Assembly (NCBI RefSeq): GCF_000219915.2
Contig: NC_017964.1
Coordinates: forward strand, 2,170,001-2,234,000
Source: Advenella kashmirensis WT001
GTDB taxonomy: Bacteria > Pseudomonadota > Gammaproteobacteria > Burkholderiales > Burkholderiaceae_B
Length of the DNA: 64,000 nucleotides
Reading direction: 5' to 3'
Shown here in pieces: positions 39,604 through 50,143 of the stretch. A model generated the notes under the pieces. That model was not told the origin of the DNA. It saw only the letters and a list, made by a program, of their open reading frames with translations, and did not search any database. How positions within the stretch are numbered: the stretch's first letter is position 1; each line of letters opens with the position of its first letter. A program made the position numbers and the translations under genes.

Positions 39604-42071
39604 TCAGTGTTTCACTGATTTGACATTCTCTACTGGCGGTTTGGCGGCAGAAACCGCAGCCTCCTCTGCCAGTTTGGCAATTTCCGCCTCGGACAATGGC
39701 GTGAGCGGTCTTTCCAGTGCCACTTCCAGTACGCGATCAATCCATTTTACCGGGATAATTTCCAGGTGATTTTTCACGTTATCGGGAATCTCCGTCAGAT
39801 CCTTGACGTTCTCTTCAGGGATCAGCACGGTTTTGATGCCACCACGATGCGCTGCAAGCAGCTTTTCCTTCAGTCCACCAATGGCCAGCACCTCGCCCCG
39901 CAGGTGATTTCACCCGTCATGGCGACATCTGCCCTTACCGGAATGCCCGATAGTGCCGACACCAATGCCGTTGTAATGGCAATACCGGCTGACGGGCCAT
40001 CCTTGGGTGTTGCGCCTTCGGGAACGTGGATATGAATATCCTTTTTCTCAAAGACACTATCGGCAAAACCCAAGGCATGCGCCCGTGAGCGCACCACCGT
40101 GCGCGCCGCCTGCATGGACTCTTTCATCACATCGCCCAGTAGACCGGTGTGCTGAATATTGCCTTTACCGGAGACCACAGCCACTTCGATGGTAAGCAAA
40201 TCACCACCAACCTCGGTCCAGGCCAGCCCGGTTACCTGGCCGATCTGATTGTCTTTCTCGGCCATGCCGAAAGAATACTTGCGTACCCCCAGATAATGGC
40301 TCAGGTTGTCTGCCGTCACATGAATGGTCTGCGCAACTGTCGCTTTACCCTTGGCAGCCGGCTTGGCGGCGGTAACCGCATTGCTAAGCAGTTCCTTGAT
40401 CACCTTACGGCAAATCTTGCTGACTTCGCGTTCCAGCGCCCGCACGCCGGCTTCACGCGTGTAATAACGCACGATATCACGCAATGCGGACTCTTCGACT
40501 ACCAGCTCGCCATCACGCACGCCGTTATTCTTCATCAGCTTGGGCAGCAGGTGGTCCATGGCAATATGCACTTTTTCGTCTTCGGTGTAACCCGACAGGC
40601 GAATAACCTCCATCCTGTCGAGCAACGCCGGCGGGATATTCAGCGTGTTGCTGGTGGCTACGAACATGACATCGGACAAATCGTAGTCAACTTCAACGTA
40701 GTGATCCTGGAACGTGTGGTTTTGCTCCGGATCCAGCACCTCAAGCAGTGCAGAGGCTGGATCGCCACGAAAATCCATGCCCAGCTTGTCAATTTCATCA
40801 AGCAGGAACAAGGGGTTGCGTACACCCACACGATTCATATTCTGCAGAATCTTGCCTGGCAGCGCGCCGATATAGGTGCGACGATGGCCACGAATCTCGG
40901 CCTCATCGCGCACGCCGCCCAGCGCCATGCGTGTGAATTTGCGATTCGTTGCCCGCGCAATGGATTGCCCCAACGAGGTTTTACCAACCCTGGAGGCCCG
41001 ACCAGACACAAAATAGGCGCCTTGACCTTATCCACGCGTTGCTGCACTGCCAGATATTCAAGAATGCGTTCCTTGACCTTTTCCAGACCGTAATGATCGT
41101 TATCCAGAACTTTTTGCGCATTGATCAACGAATTGTTAATACGGCTTTTTTTTCTTCCAGGGCAGCCCGATAACCGTGTCGATATAGTTGCGTACAACCG
41201 TTGCCTCGGCCGACATCGGCGACATGAGCTTGAGTTTTTTAAGCTCACTGTCCACTTTCTTGCGAGCTTCCTTGGGCAATTGTGCAGCTTCGATTTTTTT
41301 CTCGAGCTCTTCAATATCCGCGCCCTCTTCGCCTTCGCCAAGTTCCTTCTGAATTGCCTTGACCTGCTCGTTCAGATAGTAATCGCGCTGGCTTTTTTCC
41401 ATCTGTTTTTTGACACGTCCGCGAATGCGTTTCTCAACCTGGAGAATATCAATTTCAGTTTCGATTTGCGCCAGCAATGCTTCAAGGCGACCGGAGGCAT
41501 CCAGCTCCTCGAGCAGTTTCTGCTTCTGTTCGAGCTTGAGCGGTAAATGAGAAGAAATGGTATCGGCAAGGCGACTGATCTCTTCAATACCATTGAGGGA
41601 ACTGAGGATTTCAGGTGGAATTTTCTTGTTCAGTTTGACGTACTGGTCGAACTGAGCAATGATGGTGCGACGTAGTGCCTCTATTTCCGAATTGCGCGTG
41701 TCACTCTGCTCTATAGGCAGGATCTGGGCTGAGAAATGCGACTCGGTTTCGATCACATTTTCTACGCGCGCGCGCTGCTGTCCCTCGACCAGTACTTTGA
41801 CAGTACCGTCGGGCAGTTTGAGCATTTGTAAAATTGACGCCACACATCCGATCTCGTACATATCATCGGGGCCGGGCTCGTCCTTACTGGCCGATTTTTG
41901 CGCAACAAGCATAATTTGCTTGTCATTTTCCATCGCCAGCTCCAGCGCACGAATGGACCGGTGTCTGCCGACAAATAGCGGAATGACCATATGTGGGAAC
42001 ACGACCACGTCGCGAAGGGGCAACAGTGGCAATTGTGTTGATTCTGCCGGCAAAATCTGACTCGCTGACAT
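39604..42071 (-). CDS. lon: Lon ATP-dependent protease (three frame breaks)
   Basis: N-terminal LAN domain ([23 protein letters not shown]), coiled coil, AAA (VGPPG then [43 protein letters not shown]), and the protease domain with catalytic Ser in PKDGPSAGI and Lys in [14 protein letters not shown]. Breaks: an A8 that should be A7 near 41155, a missing G near 41000, a missing C near 39900. Repaired length is 822 aa, normal. AAGGA upstream of 42071. A heat-shock-type promoter lies at 42119-42146. Degrades misfolded and regulatory proteins. Confidence 0.93.
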
Positions 42072-42118
42072 AAGCTGATTCCTTGAAAAACGTTGTACTT
42101 CTACAGTAATTATGCTGT

Positions 42119-42146
42119 AGATGGAGCCTCTGGGGGCAATTTCAAG
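42119..42146 (-). promoter_or_regulatory. Candidate sigma-32 promoter of lon
   Basis: On the minus strand, CTTGAAA (42146-42140) then 13 bases then CTCCATCT (42126-42119), close to the E. coli consensus CTTGAAA-N13-17-CCCCATNT with one mismatch. It lies 48 bases upstream of the lon start. Fits the known heat-shock control of lon. Confidence 0.6.
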
Positions 42147-42261
42147 GTCGCCTGGATTAAATACCGGCGGTTTTTATGCAGGCCGCGTTGCGATGGTTAC
42201 AGAAGGAAATTATCCTCTTGCTTGCACCCTGGCGCGACCTGCCCAGGCTAACCTGACCCCG

Positions 42262-43569
42262 TCAGGCAGCAGCATCTTTAAGCTTTTTTTCTTTGCTCTC
42301 CGAAACTGTGTTTTCTTTGTCTTCAGCGAAAACCAGCATCGGGGAACCGGATCCTTCAATGGCAGATTCGTCCAGCACTACTTTGACCACATTGCTCTGG
42401 GACGGCAGATCAAACATCGTGTCCATAAGCGATGCCTCAAGAATGGAACGAAGGCCGCGCGCACCTGTTTTACGTTTCAGTGCCCTGTAGGCAATGGCTG
42501 ACAATGCGGCAGGACGCACTTCCAGCTCAACGTCTTCCATGGCGAACAGCTTCTGGTATTGCTTGACCAGCGCGTTCTTCGGTTCAGTCAGAATCGTAAT
42601 AAGGGCAGCTTCGTCCAGCTCTTCCAGGGTAGCGACCACCGGCAGGCGTCCTACCAGCTCTGGAATCAGACCGAACTTGATGATGTCTTCGGGTTCCACT
42701 TCGGAGAAGACTTCACCGACACCCTTGGCAGATTTACCCTGCACTGATGCCCCAAAGCCAATTCCGGACTTTTCCGTACGATTGCGAATAACCTTGTCCA
42801 GACCATCAAACGCACCACCAACAATAAACAGGATATTGGTGGTATCAACCTGAACGAAATCCTGGTTCGGGTGCTTGCGCCCGCCTTGTGGCGGAACTGA
42901 GGCAACCGTGCCTTCGATCAGCTTGAGCAAAGCCTGCTGCACGCCTTCACCCGATACATCCCGCGTAATGGACGGGTTATCGGACTTGCGTGAAATTTTG
43001 TCGATTTCGTCAATATAAACGATCGCGCGCTGCGCCTTGTCTACGTCGTAATTACAATTTTGCAGCAGCTTTTGCACGATGTTTTCAACGTCTTCGCCAA
43101 CATAACCGGCTTCGGTCAATGTCGTGGCATCTGCCATAACGAATGGGACATCAAGCATGCGGGCCAGTGTCTGCGCAAGCAGCGTCTTGCCAGATCCGGT
43201 AGGACCGATCAGCAATATATTGCTTTTGGCAAGTTCGATATCATCTTTCTTGTTCAGGTCGCTGTGGCGTATCCGTTTGTAATGGTTATACACCGCTACT
43301 GCCAGATTGCGCTTGGGCTGATCCTGACCAATAACATACTGATCAAGAAAGGACTTGATTTCGGCAGGCGAAGGCAACTCTGTCTTGATGGCCTCACGAG
43401 CTTCATCCTGGGCACTGTCATGAATGATTTCGTTGCACAGCTCGATACATTCATCACAAATGAATATATTCCCAGGGCCCGAGATCAGCTTCTTGACCTC
43501 GTTCTGGTGCTTGTTGCAGAACGAGCAATGCAGGTTTTTGCCGTCGGTAGAACTTGGTTTATCTGCCAT
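42262..43569 (-). CDS. clpX: ATP-dependent Clp protease ATP-binding subunit ClpX
   Basis: 435 aa, intact. N-terminal C4 zinc finger ([14 protein letters not shown], then [11 protein letters not shown]), Walker [16 protein letters not shown], Walker [11 protein letters not shown], the IGF-like loop IGFGASVQ and sensor 2 [10 protein letters not shown]. Delivers unfolded substrates to ClpP. Gene order tig, clpP, clpX, lon is standard. A hairpin with T-run lies between clpP and clpX. Confidence 0.95.
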   Translation of the reverse strand: MADKPSSTDGKNLHCSFCNKHQNEVKKLISGPGNIFICDECIELCNEIIHDSAQDEAREAIKTELPSPAEIKSFLDQYVIGQDQPKRNLAVAVYNHYKRIRHSDLNKKDDIELAKSNILLIGPTGSGKTLLAQTLARMLDVPFVMADATTLTEAGYVGEDVENIVQKLLQNCNYDVDKAQRAIVYIDEIDKISRKSDNPSITRDVSGEGVQQALLKLIEGTVASVPPQGGRKHPNQDFVQVDTTNILFIVGGAFDGLDKVIRNRTEKSGIGFGASVQGKSAKGVGEVFSEVEPEDIIKFGLIPELVGRLPVVATLEELDEAALITILTEPKNALVKQYQKLFAMEDVELEVRPAALSAIAYRALKRKTGARGLRSILEASLMDTMFDLPSQSNVVKVVLDESAIEGSGSPMLVFAEDKENTVSESKEKKLKDAAA

Positions 43570-43591
43570 ATCTGTAATTTGATTAATCTGA

Positions 43592-43627
43592 TAAAAACAG
43601 GTCGACCCTCGTTAAAAGGTCGACCTG
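43592..43627 (-). terminator. Stem-loop with T-run between clpP and clpX
   Basis: CAGGTCGACC pairs with GGTCGACCTG with a 10-base loop and a TTTTT run follows. It is 22 bases upstream of clpX on the same strand. This would allow partial termination so that ClpP exceeds ClpX, or clpX has its own promoter. Confidence 0.7.
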
Positions 43628-43658
43628 CACGAAACCTTTGAAAACAGTATATCAAATA

Positions 43659-44314
43659 CTATGCAACGTCTGCCCGCGTAGCCAGAACTTTATCAATTAA
43701 TCCGTAAGTCTGGGCATCTTCGGCCGCCATATAATTATCGCGCTCGGTGTGCTCACGGATCCGTTCAATAGGCTGGCCGGTGTTCTTTGCAAGAATCTGA
43801 TTGAGTCGCTCGCGCAAACTCAGGATTTCCTTGGCCTGGATTTCAATGTCGGAAGCCTGGCCTTGGGCGCGCCCAGCGGCTGATGAATCATGATACGTGA
43901 ATTGGGCAGGCTGAAGCGTTTGCCCTTGGCACCTGAACTAAGCAGGAAGGCACCCATGCTGGCAGCGAACCCGGTACACATCGTTGATACATCGGGCTTG
44001 ATAAACTGCATGGTGTCGTAAATACCTAGCCCGGCATAGACGGCACCGCCCGGTGAATTAATATACAGGGAAATATCCTTGTCCGGATTTTCCGATTCAA
44101 GGAACAACATCTGCGCCACAATAAGATTGGCTGTCTGGTCGTTTACCTGCCCGACCAGAAAGACAACCCTCTCCTTGAGCAAGCGCGAGTATATGTCGTA
44201 AGACCGCTCTCCGCGCCCGGATTGTTCAATAACCATAGGAATATAGCCCAGCGCCGAGGGGCGCACAGACTCATCTCCGTGGACAGACGCGTAAAAGTCG
44301 GTAAAACGGTTCAT
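43659..44314 (-). CDS. clpP: ATP-dependent Clp protease proteolytic subunit (frame break near 43863)
   Basis: Catalytic Ser in [14 protein letters not shown], His in [10 protein letters not shown], Asp further down after the break in the [10 protein letters not shown] region. A missing G near 43863 (QPLGGAQGQ reads as QPLGAPKAR) truncates it at 43820; repair gives 218 aa ending RADVA at 43659. The start shares a base with the tig stop (TAATG). Forms the tetradecameric protease with ClpX. Confidence 0.93.
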
Positions 44315-45624
44315 TATACAGTTCCCATTAATTCTTCAAACGGCACTTTTTCTTCAGTGACCTTGGCTTTTGATAAGATATGGTCAACAACGTTATCTTC
44401 AAGTACCACGGATTCAATTTCTGCACGACGCTGACGATCGGTCAGATAATACGTGACGACCTGCTCAGGTTTTTCGTAGTTCTGTGCGAACTCTTCAATA
44501 CGCGTACGTACCTGCTCCGGCGTAACCTGCAATTTGGCGCTGTCGACCAGTTCGGCCACGATCAGACCCAGGCGAACACGACGCTCGGAATCGGACTTGA
44601 ACGCATCGGCAGGAATATCCATTGTGTCGGCATTGGGCATGCCACGTTGCTTGAGATCTTCACGGGCGGCTGCAATGCGACTTTGCACATCATTGTCAAC
44701 CAATGACTTGGGCACATCGAAGCTGGCGGCTTTTGCCAGTGCATCCATGACGCTGTTTTTGGTGCGGGCCTGGGTGCGGTTTTTAACTTCGCGCTCAATG
44801 TTGCTGCGCACTTCTGACAGCAACTTCTCTGTATCGCCTTCTGGCTGACCCAAAGATTTGGCAAATTCGCTATCGACTTCCGGCAGGACCGGTACGGCCA
44901 CTTCTTTTACAGTGATCGTGAATTCGGCTGTCTTGCCGGCCACTTCTTTGCCAGGATAGTCTTCTGGAAAAGTGAGTGAAAATGTCTTGTTTTCGCCAGC
45001 TTTCAGGCCGCTTGCTGCCTCTTCGAACTCAGGAAGCATACGACCCTGGCCCAGCTGGAACGGGAAGTCTTCTGCCTTGCCGCCTTCGAACTCTACCCCG
45101 TCGATCGTGCCGACAAAATCAACCGTGACGCGGTCATCTTTTTCGGCGGCGCGCTCGGCGTCAGCACTGAACGTAGCGCGCTGCTTGCGCAAAATATCGA
45201 TCGTGTTATTTACTTCCTGCTCGCCAACCTCTGCGTTAAAGCGGGTGACTTCGAGCGCAGACAGATCGGGTACGGACACTTCCGGATAAACTTCGAATTT
45301 TGCAGCAAAACTTAACTGACCTTCTGCGGAATTTTCTTCCGCAGGCTCAATTGACGGAGCGCCGGCAACACGCAGTTTGGCTTCACGAATGGCTTCGTCA
45401 AACAACTGACCCACTTTCTGATTGATCACGTCGTAACGAACGCCAGGTCCGTGACTGCGCTCAATAACGGAAACCGGTGCTTTCCCGGGACGAAAACCCT
45501 GCACTTTAGCGGTGCGGGCAACGCGTGCAAGTTGGGTTTTGACTTCTTTTTCAACGTCGTCAATGGAAATAACCAGATTAACCTTACGTTCCAGACCTTC
45601 TAGAGTTTCAACCGTTGGCTGCAT
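44314..45624 (-). CDS. tig: Trigger factor
   Basis: 436 aa, intact. The ribosome-binding loop is in [17 protein letters not shown]; the FKBP-type PPIase domain covers about 160-240 ([38 protein letters not shown]); the C-terminal chaperone arms follow. Ribosome-associated folding factor; first gene of the tig-clpP-clpX-lon cluster. Confidence 0.95.
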   Translation of the reverse strand: MQPTVETLEGLERKVNLVISIDDVEKEVKTQLARVARTAKVQGFRPGKAPVSVIERSHGPGVRYDVINQKVGQLFDEAIREAKLRVAGAPSIEPAEENSAEGQLSFAAKFEVYPEVSVPDLSALEVTRFNAEVGEQEVNNTIDILRKQRATFSADAERAAEKDDRVTVDFVGTIDGVEFEGGKAEDFPFQLGQGRMLPEFEEAASGLKAGENKTFSLTFPEDYPGKEVAGKTAEFTITVKEVAVPVLPEVDSEFAKSLGQPEGDTEKLLSEVRSNIEREVKNRTQARTKNSVMDALAKAASFDVPKSLVDNDVQSRIAAAREDLKQRGMPNADTMDIPADAFKSDSERRVRLGLIVAELVDSAKLQVTPEQVRTRIEEFAQNYEKPEQVVTYYLTDRQRRAEIESVVLEDNVVDHILSKAKVTEEKVPFEELMGTV

Positions 45625-45891
45625 TCGTGGACCTTACTTATGAAATAATTTAAGAATAACCTCGTATTCTACCCAAAAATCAAAAAAAACATGCTTCACG
45701 GGCAGCGTTTGAAAAAATTATGGGCGCCATGAACGCAGCTTTTTTGGTATATTTTTATTTTAGCCGATTACCCGTTTGTCCGAATGCAAAACCAATCTGG
45801 TGTAATTTAGTAAGCTTTGGTAAGACAAGCGCACCTGCGCCATCTGCATCTGCATTTGGTCTGTTATTTCAGTATATCGAAGGAGTTTACG

Positions 45892-46377
45892 ATGTCCGAC
45901 CCTATTCATGAGCCTGACAATGACCGTTATGGCACCCATTCGTCCGAGTCTTCGCAGGCTGCCCCTGGCGAGGCGCCTGGCAGCAAACCGCCCGGTAAAT
46001 CACTGTTCAGCAATGGCGGCTTTGTCATCGGCCTGATTATTTTCGGGCTCTTTACCGCGCTGATCACTTGGTCTGTCAGTTTTTCGGCCATGTTCTTCGG
46101 CGCTATCGGCTCGATGCTCTCTGTCGCAACCTGCTTTCTGGACCACGAACATATACGGTTTTCCCGTGCCGAACGCAATTGCAAGCTCGACGATGAAAAC
46201 TGGGCCTATCTGGTCATCCGTGCGGTGTTCGGCATGATCTTTGGTACCGCCGCCTATGTTTTTACCTTCCAGAGCGTGCTGAGCGATACGTCCTGGGCAG
46301 CGGTCGCCACCATTGCCGCATTTTCCGGTTTTGTGTTCGATTACCTGCTCTTCAAACTCGGTAAATCCCGCAGGTAA
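45892..46377 (+). CDS. Small membrane protein of unknown function
   Basis: 161 aa from ATG at 45892, chosen for AAGGAG upstream. A polar 35-residue N-terminus is followed by four likely TM segments (FVIGLIIFGLFTALITW, SAMFFGAIGSMLSVATCF, VIRAVFGMIFGTAAYVFTF, AVATIAAFSGFVFDYLLF). No family recognised. Divergent from tig, and terminated by a hairpin at 46450. Confidence 0.65.
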   Translation: MSDPIHEPDNDRYGTHSSESSQAAPGEAPGSKPPGKSLFSNGGFVIGLIIFGLFTALITWSVSFSAMFFGAIGSMLSVATCFLDHEHIRFSRAERNCKLDDENWAYLVIRAVFGMIFGTAAYVFTFQSVLSDTSWAAVATIAAFSGFVFDYLLFKLGKSRR

Positions 46378-46449
46378 TCCAGTCTGCCAGTCTGGCGAGT
46401 GCCCGCGCCCGGCAAACCAGACCCAGCAACAACGCTACGGCGGCACAGC

Positions 46450-46482
46450 AAAGGTTCACGGTTTATTCCGTGAACCTTTTTT
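46450..46482 (+). terminator. Intrinsic terminator after the small membrane protein gene
   Basis: AAAGGTTCACGG pairs with CCGTGAACCTTT, followed by TTT. Strong hairpin between the convergent ends of this gene and tsdA. Confidence 0.88.
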
Positions 46483-46581
46483 CATGTGTTTGATGGTGAT
46501 TCAGCACAAAGGCAGACCACAGCCGGCTGGCTGGCCATCCTGGCTCTTCCGATCCGGCTTTCCACCCCTGCTCACCTTGCG

Positions 46582-47592
46582 TTATTTATCGGCCGCATCT
46601 GACGCCTGGCCCTGGCCCCGCAGCCGTCCGCCGGATGGCACCGATTGCGCGCCCAACACCACACCATTGATTGTTCGACCGTAAAGATTGTCGTCCTCCG
46701 CGTGGAACTGCGCGCGCGTTTCCTGCACATTACCGGTAAATCGCGGATCCTGGGGCCGCTCATGCGAGTTCATGAAATAAGCCACATCCCACGCTTGCTG
46801 ATCGGTCAGGGTATTGCCTTTGCCCAGTGGCATATTGGCTTTTATAAAGGCGGCGGCATTGGGCATTTGATGCATTCCCGCCCCCCAATTGAACGAGTCG
46901 TCACCCCACAAAGCAGGAAACACAGTCACGCCGGCGGTCTTGCGTCCTTGCCCATTGGCGCCGTGACAAACCGCACACTGCGCTGCATACACCGCTTTAC
47001 CTCGTTCGAGATCCATTTTCTGCGCAGGTTCAGGCAGGCGCTTGTAGCCCTGCCCGGCCAGCTTGACACCGGTTGGCGCGTTGCTGGCAAGCCAGTACAT
47101 ATATGAGGAGAGCGCAACGATCGCTTCGGAGTCGGCTGCCGGTGCCTTGCCGTTCATGCTGTACCGGAAACAGCCCTGCAACCTTTCGGCCAGCGTATTG
47201 ACATGGCCATTTTTCTTGCGATACGCAGGGTACAGCACATAGGCGCCCCACATGGGCGCGGAATCGGCGCGTCGTCCCGCATCAATGTGACAATTGACGC
47301 AATTGAGCGAATTGCCCGTGTACTGAGGTAGCAAGCGGGAGGTATTTAAAAAATAGTCCTGCCCTTTTCTGACAACCTGGCCGAACTCGTTATCAGGAAT
47401 CGCATCGGCCGCAGGTGGCGAAAACCGCGAGCCTTCGGCCGACGTTGCTGCGCTGGCCTGCTTTGGAGCACCGGATGTCGTTGCCTCAACAGTTGCTGGC
47501 TGGCCCGACACGGAACCAACCGGCACGAGCAGACTGGCTGCAGCTGTGATCAAGACAAGATGCGTCGGACGAATGAATAAAAGACAGTTCAT
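46582..47592 (-). CDS. tsdA: Thiosulfate dehydrogenase TsdA, diheme cytochrome c
   Basis: 336 aa with a signal peptide (ITAAASLLVPVGSVSG) and two heme c sites: CVNCH and CAVCH. The family motif SAPMWGAYVLYPAYRKKNGHVNTLAERLQGCFRYSMNG contains the Cys that is the unusual axial heme ligand in TsdA. MPLG near the C-terminus gives a Met ligand region. Oxidises two thiosulfate to tetrathionate in the periplasm. Overlaps tsdB by ATGA. Intact. Genus Advenella is known for tetrathionate-forming thiosulfate oxidation. Confidence 0.88.
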   Translation of the reverse strand: MNCLLFIRPTHLVLITAAASLLVPVGSVSGQPATVEATTSGAPKQASAATSAEGSRFSPPAADAIPDNEFGQVVRKGQDYFLNTSRLLPQYTGNSLNCVNCHIDAGRRADSAPMWGAYVLYPAYRKKNGHVNTLAERLQGCFRYSMNGKAPAADSEAIVALSSYMYWLASNAPTGVKLAGQGYKRLPEPAQKMDLERGKAVYAAQCAVCHGANGQGRKTAGVTVFPALWGDDSFNWGAGMHQMPNAAAFIKANMPLGKGNTLTDQQAWDVAYFMNSHERPQDPRFTGNVQETRAQFHAEDDNLYGRTINGVVLGAQSVPSGGRLRGQGQASDAADK

Positions 47593-48324
47593 TGTTGTTC
47601 CCCTGCTTTTGCCGGCGTTTGCGCAGTCGCCGCGCTGGCCGCTGCCATGCCTATATCTTTCCCGAAATATTGACTAACGCTGTCGATCTCCTCATCCGTC
47701 AGTTTGCGCGCCAGGTGTGCCATCAGGCCATGCGGATCATCAGCGCGCATGCCCGTTTTCCAGGCGAGCAATTGATTTTTGATATAAATGGCAGACTGGC
47801 CCGCCAAAGCAGGGAAAGTGGGCGCTACGCCGACGCCCCGGGGCCATGACATTGCACACAGGCCGGCAACCCACGCGACCAGTCGCCGCGCTGGGCCAGC
47901 CAGGCACCCGGCTTGCCTTTGGGATACGTGTCCTGTAATTGCACTACACGGGTGGGGTCGATCACAGGCTTGAGGGATGCATACCAGGCAGCGACGGCCT
48001 TTTTCTGTTCGGCATTCAAGGCCTTGGCGATCGGCTCCATGACAGCCTGCTTGCGCCTGCCTTGCGCGAAATCCACAAGCTGAGCCTCAAGATACGCAGC
48101 CGGCAGGCCGGCAAGAAAGGGAAACCCAGCTGCTGCCATACCCTGGCCATTTGCGCCATGACAGGCCATACAGGCGCCTGGCCCGTAATGCCTTTGACTG
48201 CAATACTTTGTCCGGCTGCGGCCTCATCGGCAGACGCAGTATTTGTGGATAGCCAGAACACGCTGCAGGCACCGACGACAGCCCACACCGGTATGCTGCT
48301 ATGCTTTTTCCGATTTCTGCTCAT
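47589..48324 (-). CDS. tsdB: TsdB-like diheme cytochrome c (two frame breaks)
   Basis: Signal peptide (IPVWAVVGACSVFWLSTNTASA), then two tandem class I cytochrome c domains with CMACHG and CVQCHG heme sites; the first reading frame runs out after GQAP. Missing bases near 48170 and 47835 restore 245 aa, and the C-terminal domain has GMRADDPHGLMAHLARKLTDEE. TsdB is the electron acceptor for TsdA where both are encoded. Same operon, tsdB first. The gene starts 477 bases from urtA, divergently. Confidence 0.8.
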
Positions 48325-48384
48325 CTTCTGCTCCTGACCATAATGTGATCGAGTTCATATAGCATTTATTTATTAGCATATACC

Positions 48385-48549
48385 TTATGGCAATTTTATA
48401 GAACCAGCTGATTGGGGTAAAGCAGGCATGTACCGCGATAAAAAATCAAACGTGCCATGACGGCGCATTAACGCACCGACATCATGCAACAAAACACCGC
48501 CCTGGGTCTTGAACGCACCAATATCGAGTAAATGCAGTCCAATTCGCAT
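48385..48549 (-). CDS. Possible small ORF (54 aa)
   Basis: ATG at 48549 preceded at once by GAGGAGGTG, an excellent but rather close ribosome site. It begins MRIGLHLLDIGAFKTQGGVL and ends SIKLP. In the same frame a second short ORF (16 codons, MCIKRIPAGLKRC..., from 48615 with AAGGAG site) ends in TGA 15 bases before. No family recognised. It also overlaps the shared regulatory 12-mer, so it may be chance. Confidence 0.2.
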   Translation of the reverse strand: MRIGLHLLDIGAFKTQGGVLLHDVGALMRRHGTFDFLSRYMPALPQSAGSIKLP

Positions 48550-48727
48550 CACCTCCTCGTGAGGTCAAAGCCTGCTGCACCTTTTTAATCCTGCCGGTAT
48601 GCGTTTAATGCACATGTTCTGCTCCTTCTGTGCACCCTTGGAAAGCTGCTTGCCGCGACACCTGATCGGGTAAGGTTGCACCCGCTTGCTGATAGACATG
48701 CCCGCTACACCAACGCGATCTGGACGC

Positions 48728-48742
48728 TGGCACGACTATTGC
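48728..48742 (+). promoter_or_regulatory. Sigma-54 promoter of the urt-ure operon
   Basis: TGGCAC-GACTA-TTGC followed by TTT, a perfect -24/-12 element 74 bases upstream of urtA. Same core and same distance as before glnK. Predicts NtrC-dependent induction of urea uptake and urease when ammonium is scarce. Confidence 0.88.
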
Positions 48743-48801
48743 TTTAGCTGTATCGCTTATTCATAAATGCAATTTGCCTTTACTCATCCCGGAGCTGATC
48801 A

Positions 48802-50079
48802 ATGAAACGTCGCAATATTCTTAAAACCATGGTGTGCAGTCTTGCTCTTGCATTTGGCTCTGGCGCGCTCAATAGCAGCTGGGCCCAGGGCCAGATCAAT
48901 CCATCCAAACCGCCGATCAAGGTCGGCATACTGCATTCGCTATCGGGCACGATGGCTATCTCCGAAACCGTGCTCAAAAATGTCGCGCTGATGCAAATAG
49001 ATGCCATCAACAAAGAAGGCGGCATACTTGGCCGCAAGGTAGAAGCCGTCATCGTTGACCCCGCTTCCAACTGGCCGCTATTTGCAGAAAAAGCGCGTGA
49101 ATTGCTCAGCCAGGAGAAAGTGGCGGCCGTTTTCGGTTGCTGGACATCGGTTTCGCGCAAGTCGGCACTACCGGTTTTTGAAGAACTCAATGGCCTGCTG
49201 TTCTACCCGGTTCAGTATGAAGGCGAAGAGATGTCGCGCAATATTTTCTATACTGGCGCGGCGCCTAACCAACAGGCCATTCCCGCCGTTGAATATCTGA
49301 TGAGCGAAGAAGGCGGCGGTTACAAACGCTTCTTCCTGCTCGGCACAGACTACGTCTATCCGCGCACCACCAACAAAATTCTGCGCGGCTTCCTGCATAG
49401 CAAGGGCGTGGCCGATAGTGACATACAGGAGGTCTACACGCCCTTCGGTCACAGCGACTATCAGACCATCGTGAACGACATCAAGCGCTTTGCTGCAGGC
49501 GGGAAAGCCGCAGTCATCTCCACCATCAATGGCGACTCCAATGTGCCGTTCTATAAGGAACTGGGTAACGCCGGCATCAAGGCGATCGATACGCCTGTCG
49601 TCGCGTTCTCTGTAGGCGAAGAGGAGCTACGCGGCATCGACACCAAACCCTTGGTAGGCCATCTGGCCGCGTGGAATTACTTTATGTCCGTGGACAATCC
49701 TGCCAATTCAGCTTTCAAAAAACAATGGGCTGACTACGCCACTGCGCAAAAGCTACCGGGCGCAAATAAACCACTGACCAATGACCCCATGGAAGCGACT
49801 GTTATCGGATTGAAAATGTGGAAAGCCGCCGTTGAAAAAGCGGGCAAGACAGACGTAGATGCCGTACGCGCAGCCATGATCGGCCAGAAAGTGTCAGCTC
49901 CGGACGGCTTCGAAGTCCAAATGGGCAGCAACCATCATTTGTACAAACCTGTCATGGTGGGTGAAATTCGGCCTGATGGGCAATTCGACATTGTCTGGCA
50001 AACAGAAAAACCGGTGCGCGCCCAGCCATGGAGCCCGTTCATTGCCGGCAATGACAAAAAGCCTGATGAAGTGAAATAA
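48802..50079 (+). CDS. urtA: Urea ABC transporter substrate-binding protein UrtA
   Basis: 425 aa. Signal region MKRRNILKTMVCSLALAFGSGALNSSWAQ, then IKVGILHSLSGTMAISE, VFGCWTSVSRKSALPVFEELNGLLFYPVQYEG, a UrtA signature, and TDYVYPRTTNKILRGFL. Intact, family length. First gene of a long operon running to ureG. Binds urea in the periplasm. Confidence 0.93.
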   Translation: MKRRNILKTMVCSLALAFGSGALNSSWAQGQINPSKPPIKVGILHSLSGTMAISETVLKNVALMQIDAINKEGGILGRKVEAVIVDPASNWPLFAEKARELLSQEKVAAVFGCWTSVSRKSALPVFEELNGLLFYPVQYEGEEMSRNIFYTGAAPNQQAIPAVEYLMSEEGGGYKRFFLLGTDYVYPRTTNKILRGFLHSKGVADSDIQEVYTPFGHSDYQTIVNDIKRFAAGGKAAVISTINGDSNVPFYKELGNAGIKAIDTPVVAFSVGEEELRGIDTKPLVGHLAAWNYFMSVDNPANSAFKKQWADYATAQKLPGANKPLTNDPMEATVIGLKMWKAAVEKAGKTDVDAVRAAMIGQKVSAPDGFEVQMGSNHHLYKPVMVGEIRPDGQFDIVWQTEKPVRAQPWSPFIAGNDKKPDEVK

Positions 50080-50143
50080 ATACACGCCATGATCAGGCCC
50101 CACGGGCCGATCATGCAACCACAGAAAAAATGGAAGGACCCGC

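Larger units (their letters stand above)
48325..48801. other. Divergent region between tsdBA and urt-ure operons
   Basis: About 480 bases. It carries the tsdB promoter, a possible NtrC site GCACCAATATCG (48515-48526), the sigma-54 promoter (48728-48742) and a possible 54-codon minus-strand ORF. No confident gene. Confidence 0.6.

Noticed and set aside
48555..48575. A guanidine-II (mini-ykkC) riboswitch around the CCTC-ACGA-GGAGG hairpin
   Set aside because: Only one ACGA hairpin is present, the loop is five rather than four bases, and no guanidine-related gene follows.
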